Positions 58,993 to 64,000 of a DNA stretch of 64,000 bases are shown here, one piece after another. The stretch comes from Archivesica marissinica (lineage: Eukaryota; Mollusca; Bivalvia; Venerida; Vesicomyidae). Position 1 is the first letter of the stretch, and the number at the start of each line of letters is the position of its first letter. Made by a program: the position numbers and the translations under genes. Location: positions 42,126,572 through 42,190,571 of the forward strand of contig CM026403.1 in the NCBI GenBank assembly GCA_014843695.1, in the 5' to 3' direction. Below the pieces are notes generated by a model. That model searched no databases. It had not been told where the DNA came from and saw nothing but the letters and a program-made list of their open reading frames with translations.

Positions 58993-61900
58993 GTATACTA
59001 TAGGACCACAGCTATGTACGTATGTTTGTATACTATAGGACCACAGCTATGTATGTATGTTAGTATACTATAGGACCACAGCTATGTACGTATGTGTGTA
59101 TACTATAGGACCACAGCTATGTACGTATGTGTGTATACTATAGGACCACAGCTATGTACGTATGTTTGTATACTAGGACCACAGCTATGTACGTATGTGT
59201 GTATACTATAGGACCACAGCTATGTACGTATGTTTGTATACTAGGACCACAGCTATGTACGTATGTTTGTATACTAGGACCACAGCTATGTACGTATGTT
59301 TGTATACTATAGGACCACAGCTATGTACGTATGTGTGTATACTAGGACCACAGCTATGTACGTATGTGTGTATACTAGGACCACAGCTATGTACGTATGT
59401 GTGTATACTAGGACAACAGCTATGTACGTATGTGTGTATACTATAGGACCACAGCTATGTACGTATGTTTGTATACTATAGGACCACAGCTGTGTACGTA
59501 TGTTTGTATACTATAGGACCACAGCTATGTACGTATGTTTGTATACTATAGGACAACAGTTATGTACGTATGTGTGTATACTATAGGACCACAGCTATGT
59601 ACGTATGTTTGTATACTATAGGACCACAGCTATGTACGTATGTTTGTATACTAGGACCACAGCTATGTACGTATGTTTGTATACTATAGGACCACAGCTA
59701 TGTACGTATGTTTGTATACTATAGGACCACAGCTATGTACGTATGTTTGTATACTAGGACCACAGCTATGTACGTATGTTTGTATACTATAGGACCACAG
59801 CTATGTACGTATGTTTGTATACTATAGGACCACAGCTATGTACGTATGTTTGTATACTATAGGACCACAGCTATGTACGTATGTTTGTATACTATAGGAC
59901 CACAGCTATGTACGTATGTTTGTATACATAGGACCACAGCTATGTACGTATGTTTGTATACTATAGGACCACAGCTATGTACGTATGTTTGTATACTAGG
60001 ACCACAGCTATGTACGTATGTTTGTATACTATAGGACCACAGCTATGTACGTATGTTTGTATACTATAGGACCACAGCTATGTACGTATGTTTGTATACT
60101 ATAGGACCACACTATGAACGTATGTTGTATACTATAGACCACGGCTATGTACGTATTTTGTATACTAGGACCACAGCTATGTACGTATGTTTGTATACTA
60201 GGACCACAGCTATGTACGTATGTGTATACTATAGGACCACAGCTATGTACGTATGTTTGTATACTATAGGACCACAGCTATGTACGTATGTTGTATACAT
60301 AGGACCACATCTATGTATGTATGTTTGTATACTAGGACCACAGCTATGTACGTATGTGTGTATACTATAGGACCACAGCTATGTACGTATGTTTGTATAC
60401 TATAGGACCACAGCTAGTATGTATGTTAGTATACTATAGGACCACAGCTATGTACGTATGTGTGTATACTATAGGACCACAGCTATGTACGTATGGTGTA
60501 TACTATAGGACCACAGCTATGTACGTATGTTTGTATACTAGGACCACAGCTATGTACGTATGTGTGTATACTATAGGACCACAGCTATGTACGTATGTTT
60601 GTATACTAGGACCACAGCTATGTACGTATGTTTGTATACTAGGACCACAGCTATGTACGTATGTTTGTATACTATAGGACCACAGCTATGTACGTATGTG
60701 TGTATACTAGGACCACAGCTATGTACGTATGTGTGTATACTAGGACCACAGCTATGTACGTATGTGTGTATACTAGGACAACAGCTATGTACGTATGTTT
60801 GTATACTATAGGACCACAGCTATGTACGTATGTTTGTATACTATAGGACCACAGCTATGTACGTATGTTTGTATACTATAGGACCACAGCTATGTACGTA
60901 TGTTTGTATACTATAGGACCACGGCTATGTACGTATGTTTGTATACTAGGACCACAGCTATGTACGTATGTTTGTATACTAGGACCACAGCTATGTACGT
61001 ATGTTTGTATACTATAGGACCACAGCTATGTACGTATGTTTGTATACTATAGGACCACAGCTATGTACGTATGTTTGTATACTATAGGACCACATCTATG
61101 TATGTATGTTTGTATACTAGGACCACAGCTATGTACGTATGTGTGTATACTATAGGACCACAGCTATGTACGTATGTTTGTATACTATAGGACCACAGCT
61201 ATGTATGTATGTTAGTATACTATAGGACCACAGCTATGTACGTATGTGTGTATACTATAGGACCACAGCTATGTACGTATGTGTGTATACTATAGGACCA
61301 CAGCTATGTACGTATGTTTGTATACTAGGACCACAGCTATGTACGTATGTGTGTATACTATAGGACCACAGCTATGTACGTATGTTTGTATACTAGGACC
61401 ACAGCTATGTACGTATGTTTGTATACTAGGACCACAGCTATGTACGTATGTTTGTATACTATAGGACCACAGCTATGTACGTATGTGTGTATACTAGGAC
61501 CACAGCTATGTACGTATGTGTGTATACTAGGACCACAGCTATGTACGTATGTGTGTATACTAGGACAACAGCTATGTACGTATGTTTGTATACTATAGGA
61601 CCACAGATATGTACGTATGTGTGTATACTAGGACCACAGCTATGTACGTATGTGTGTATACTAGGACCACAGCTATGTACGTATGTGTGTATACTAGGAC
61701 CACAGCTATGTACGTATGTGTGTATACTAGGACCACAGCTATGTACGTATCTGTATACTAGGACCACAGCTATGTACGTATTTTGTATACTAGGACCACA
61801 GCTATGTACGTATCTTTGTATACTATAGGACCACAGATATGTACGTATGTTTGTATACTATAGGACCACAGCTATGTACGTATGTTTGTATACTAGGACC

Positions 61901-64000
61901 ACAGCTATGTAGGTATGTTTGTATACTATAGGACCACAGATATGTACGTATGTTTGTATACTATAGGACCACAGCTATGTACGTATGTTTGTATACTAGG
62001 ACCACAGATATGTACGTATGTTTGTATACTATAGGACCACAGCTATGTACCTATGTTTGTATACTAGGACCACAGATATGTACGTATGTTTGTATACTAT
62101 AGGACCACAGCTATGTACGTATGTTTGTATACTATAGGACCACAGCTATGTACGTATGTTTGTATACTATAGGACCACAGCTATGTACGTATGTTTGTAT
62201 ACTATAGGACCACAGCTATGTATGTATGTTTGTATACTATAGGACCACAGCTATGTACGTATGTGTGTATACTATAGGACCACAGCTATGTACGTATGTG
62301 TGTATACTATAGGACCACAGCTATGTACGTATGTTTGTATACTAGGACCACAGCTATGTACGTATGTTTGTATACTAGGACCATAGTTATGTACGTATGT
62401 TTGTGTACTAGGACCACAGCTATGTACGTATGTGTGTATACTATAGGACCACAGCTATGTACGTATGTTTGTATACTATAGGACCACAGCTATGTACGTA
62501 TGTTTGTATACTATAGGACCACAGCTATGTACGTATGTTTGTATACTAGGACCACAGCTATGTACGTATGTGTGTATACTAGGACAACAGCTATGTACGT
62601 ATGTGTGTATACTATAGGACCACAGCTATGTACGTATGTTTGTATACTATAGGACCACAGCTGTGTACGTATGTTTGTATACTATAGGACCACAGCTATG
62701 TACGTATGTTTGTATACTATAGGACAACAGTTATGTACGTATGTGTGTATACTATAGGACCACAGCTATGTACGTATGTTTGTATACTATAGGACCACAG
62801 CTATGTACGTATGTTTGTATACTATAGGACCACAGCTATGTACGTATGTTTGTATACTATAGGACCACAGCTATGTACGTATGTTTGTATACTATAGGAC
62901 CACAGCTATGTACGTATGTTTGTATACTAGGACCACAGCTATGTACGTATGTTTGTATACTATAGGACCACAGCTATGTACGTATGTTTGTATACTATAG
63001 GACCACAGCTATGTACGTATGTTTGTATACTATAGGACCACAGCTATGTACGTATGTTTGTATACTATAGGACCACACTATGTACGTATGTTTGTATACT
63101 ATAGGACCACAGCTATGTACGTATGTGTGTATACCATAGGACCACAGCTATGTACGTATGTGTGTATACTATAGGACCACAGCTATGTACGTATGTTTGT
63201 ATACTATAGGACCACATCTATGTACGTATGTGTGTATACTAGGACCACAGCTATGTACGTATGTTTGTATACTAGGACCACAGCTATGTACGTATGTTTG
63301 TATACTAGGACCACAGCTATGCACGTATGTTTGTATACTATAGGACCACAGCTATGTACGTATGTTTGTATACTAGGACCACAGCTATGTACGTATGTGT
63401 GTATACTAGGACCACAGCTATGTACGTATGTGTGTATACTTAGGACCACAGCTATGTACGTATGTTTGTATACTAGGACCACAGCTATGTACGTATGTTT
63501 GTATACTAGGACCACAGCTATGTACGTATGTGTGTATACTAGGACCACAGCTATGTACGTATGTTTGTATACTAGGACCACAGCTATGTACGTATGTGTG
63601 TATACTAGGACCACAGCTATGTACGTATGTTTGTATACTAGGACCACAGCTATGTACGTATGTGTGTATACTAGGACCACAGCTATGTACGTATGTGTGT
63701 ATACTATAGGACCACAGCTACGTACGTATGTGTGTATACTATAGGACCACAGCTATGTACGTATGTGTGTATACTATAGGACCACAGCTATGTACGTATG
63801 TGTGTATACTCTAGGACCACAGCTACGTACGTATGTGTGTATACTATAGGACCCCAGCTATGTACGTATGTTTGTATACTATAGGACCACAGCTATGTAC
63901 GTATGTTTGTATACTATAGGACCACAGCTATGTACGTATGTGTGTATACATAGGACCACAGCTATGTACGTATGTGTGTATACTATAGGACCACAGCTAT
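58993..64000. repeat. 33/35-bp satellite, at least 5 kb
   Basis: About 148 copies of ctataggaccacagctatgt then acgtatgtttgtata, with a 33-bp form (ctaggacc instead of ctataggacc). Identical series of 33/35 units starting near 59195, 60560 and 61347 show higher-order repeats. It continues past the window edge. Confidence 0.96.

Noticed and set aside
1..64000. Functional tRNA genes
   Set aside because: All tRNA-like stretches have A and B boxes but poor stems, are followed by shared SINE bodies and occur in several copies. I see no complete cloverleaf with proper acceptor stem and terminator.

Overview
This is a eukaryotic genomic window: spliced genes with small exons, consensus GT..AG introns, many tRNA-derived SINEs, and three assembly gaps of exactly 1000 N. 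The protein, SINE and MITE character suggests a marine invertebrate, most likely a bivalve mollusc. That assignment is my inference; I cannot name a species. By my estimate about 70% of the non-N sequence is tandem repeat, in about 20 unrelated arrays with periods from 12 to about 91 bp.

Genes. The main gene is on the minus strand. Ten exons between 32887 and 1871 join with matching phases at all nine junctions into 315 residues. These read as the end of the catalytic domain and the start of the membrane part of PIGN, GPI ethanolamine phosphate transferase 1, an ER enzyme that adds phosphoethanolamine to the first mannose of the GPI anchor. Both ends of the gene lie outside what is visible. 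On the plus strand two exons (43120-43298 and 44901-45073) encode the last 116 residues of a single-pass membrane protein with two PPxY motifs. I found no other convincing gene.

Layout. 1-16461 is contig 1. It holds PIGN exons inside a 1.1 kb inverted repeat pair, followed by a 6.8 kb 12-bp satellite running into the first gap. 17462-34185 is contig 2, with five more PIGN exons separated by SINEs, a piggyBac-like MITE and arrays of 85, 27, 45, 36, 79, 44 and 36 bp. 35186-57992 is contig 3, with a 7.9 kb 21-bp array, the PPxY gene, about 4.7 kb of ordinary intergenic DNA and an 8.2 kb 75-bp array. 58993-64000 is contig 4 and is entirely a 33/35-bp array.

Main observation. Several arrays appear to have been seeded from recognisable functional DNA. 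Three of the ten PIGN exons have a minisatellite grown across or up to one of their splice sites (the donors of 29108-29208 and 20721-20813, the acceptor of 8227-8402). Another array amplifies a Pol III B box inside a SINE, another resembles a tRNA-like A-box segment, and another matches one arm of a short inverted repeat. The huge open reading frames in this window come from repeat periodicity and are not annotated as genes.
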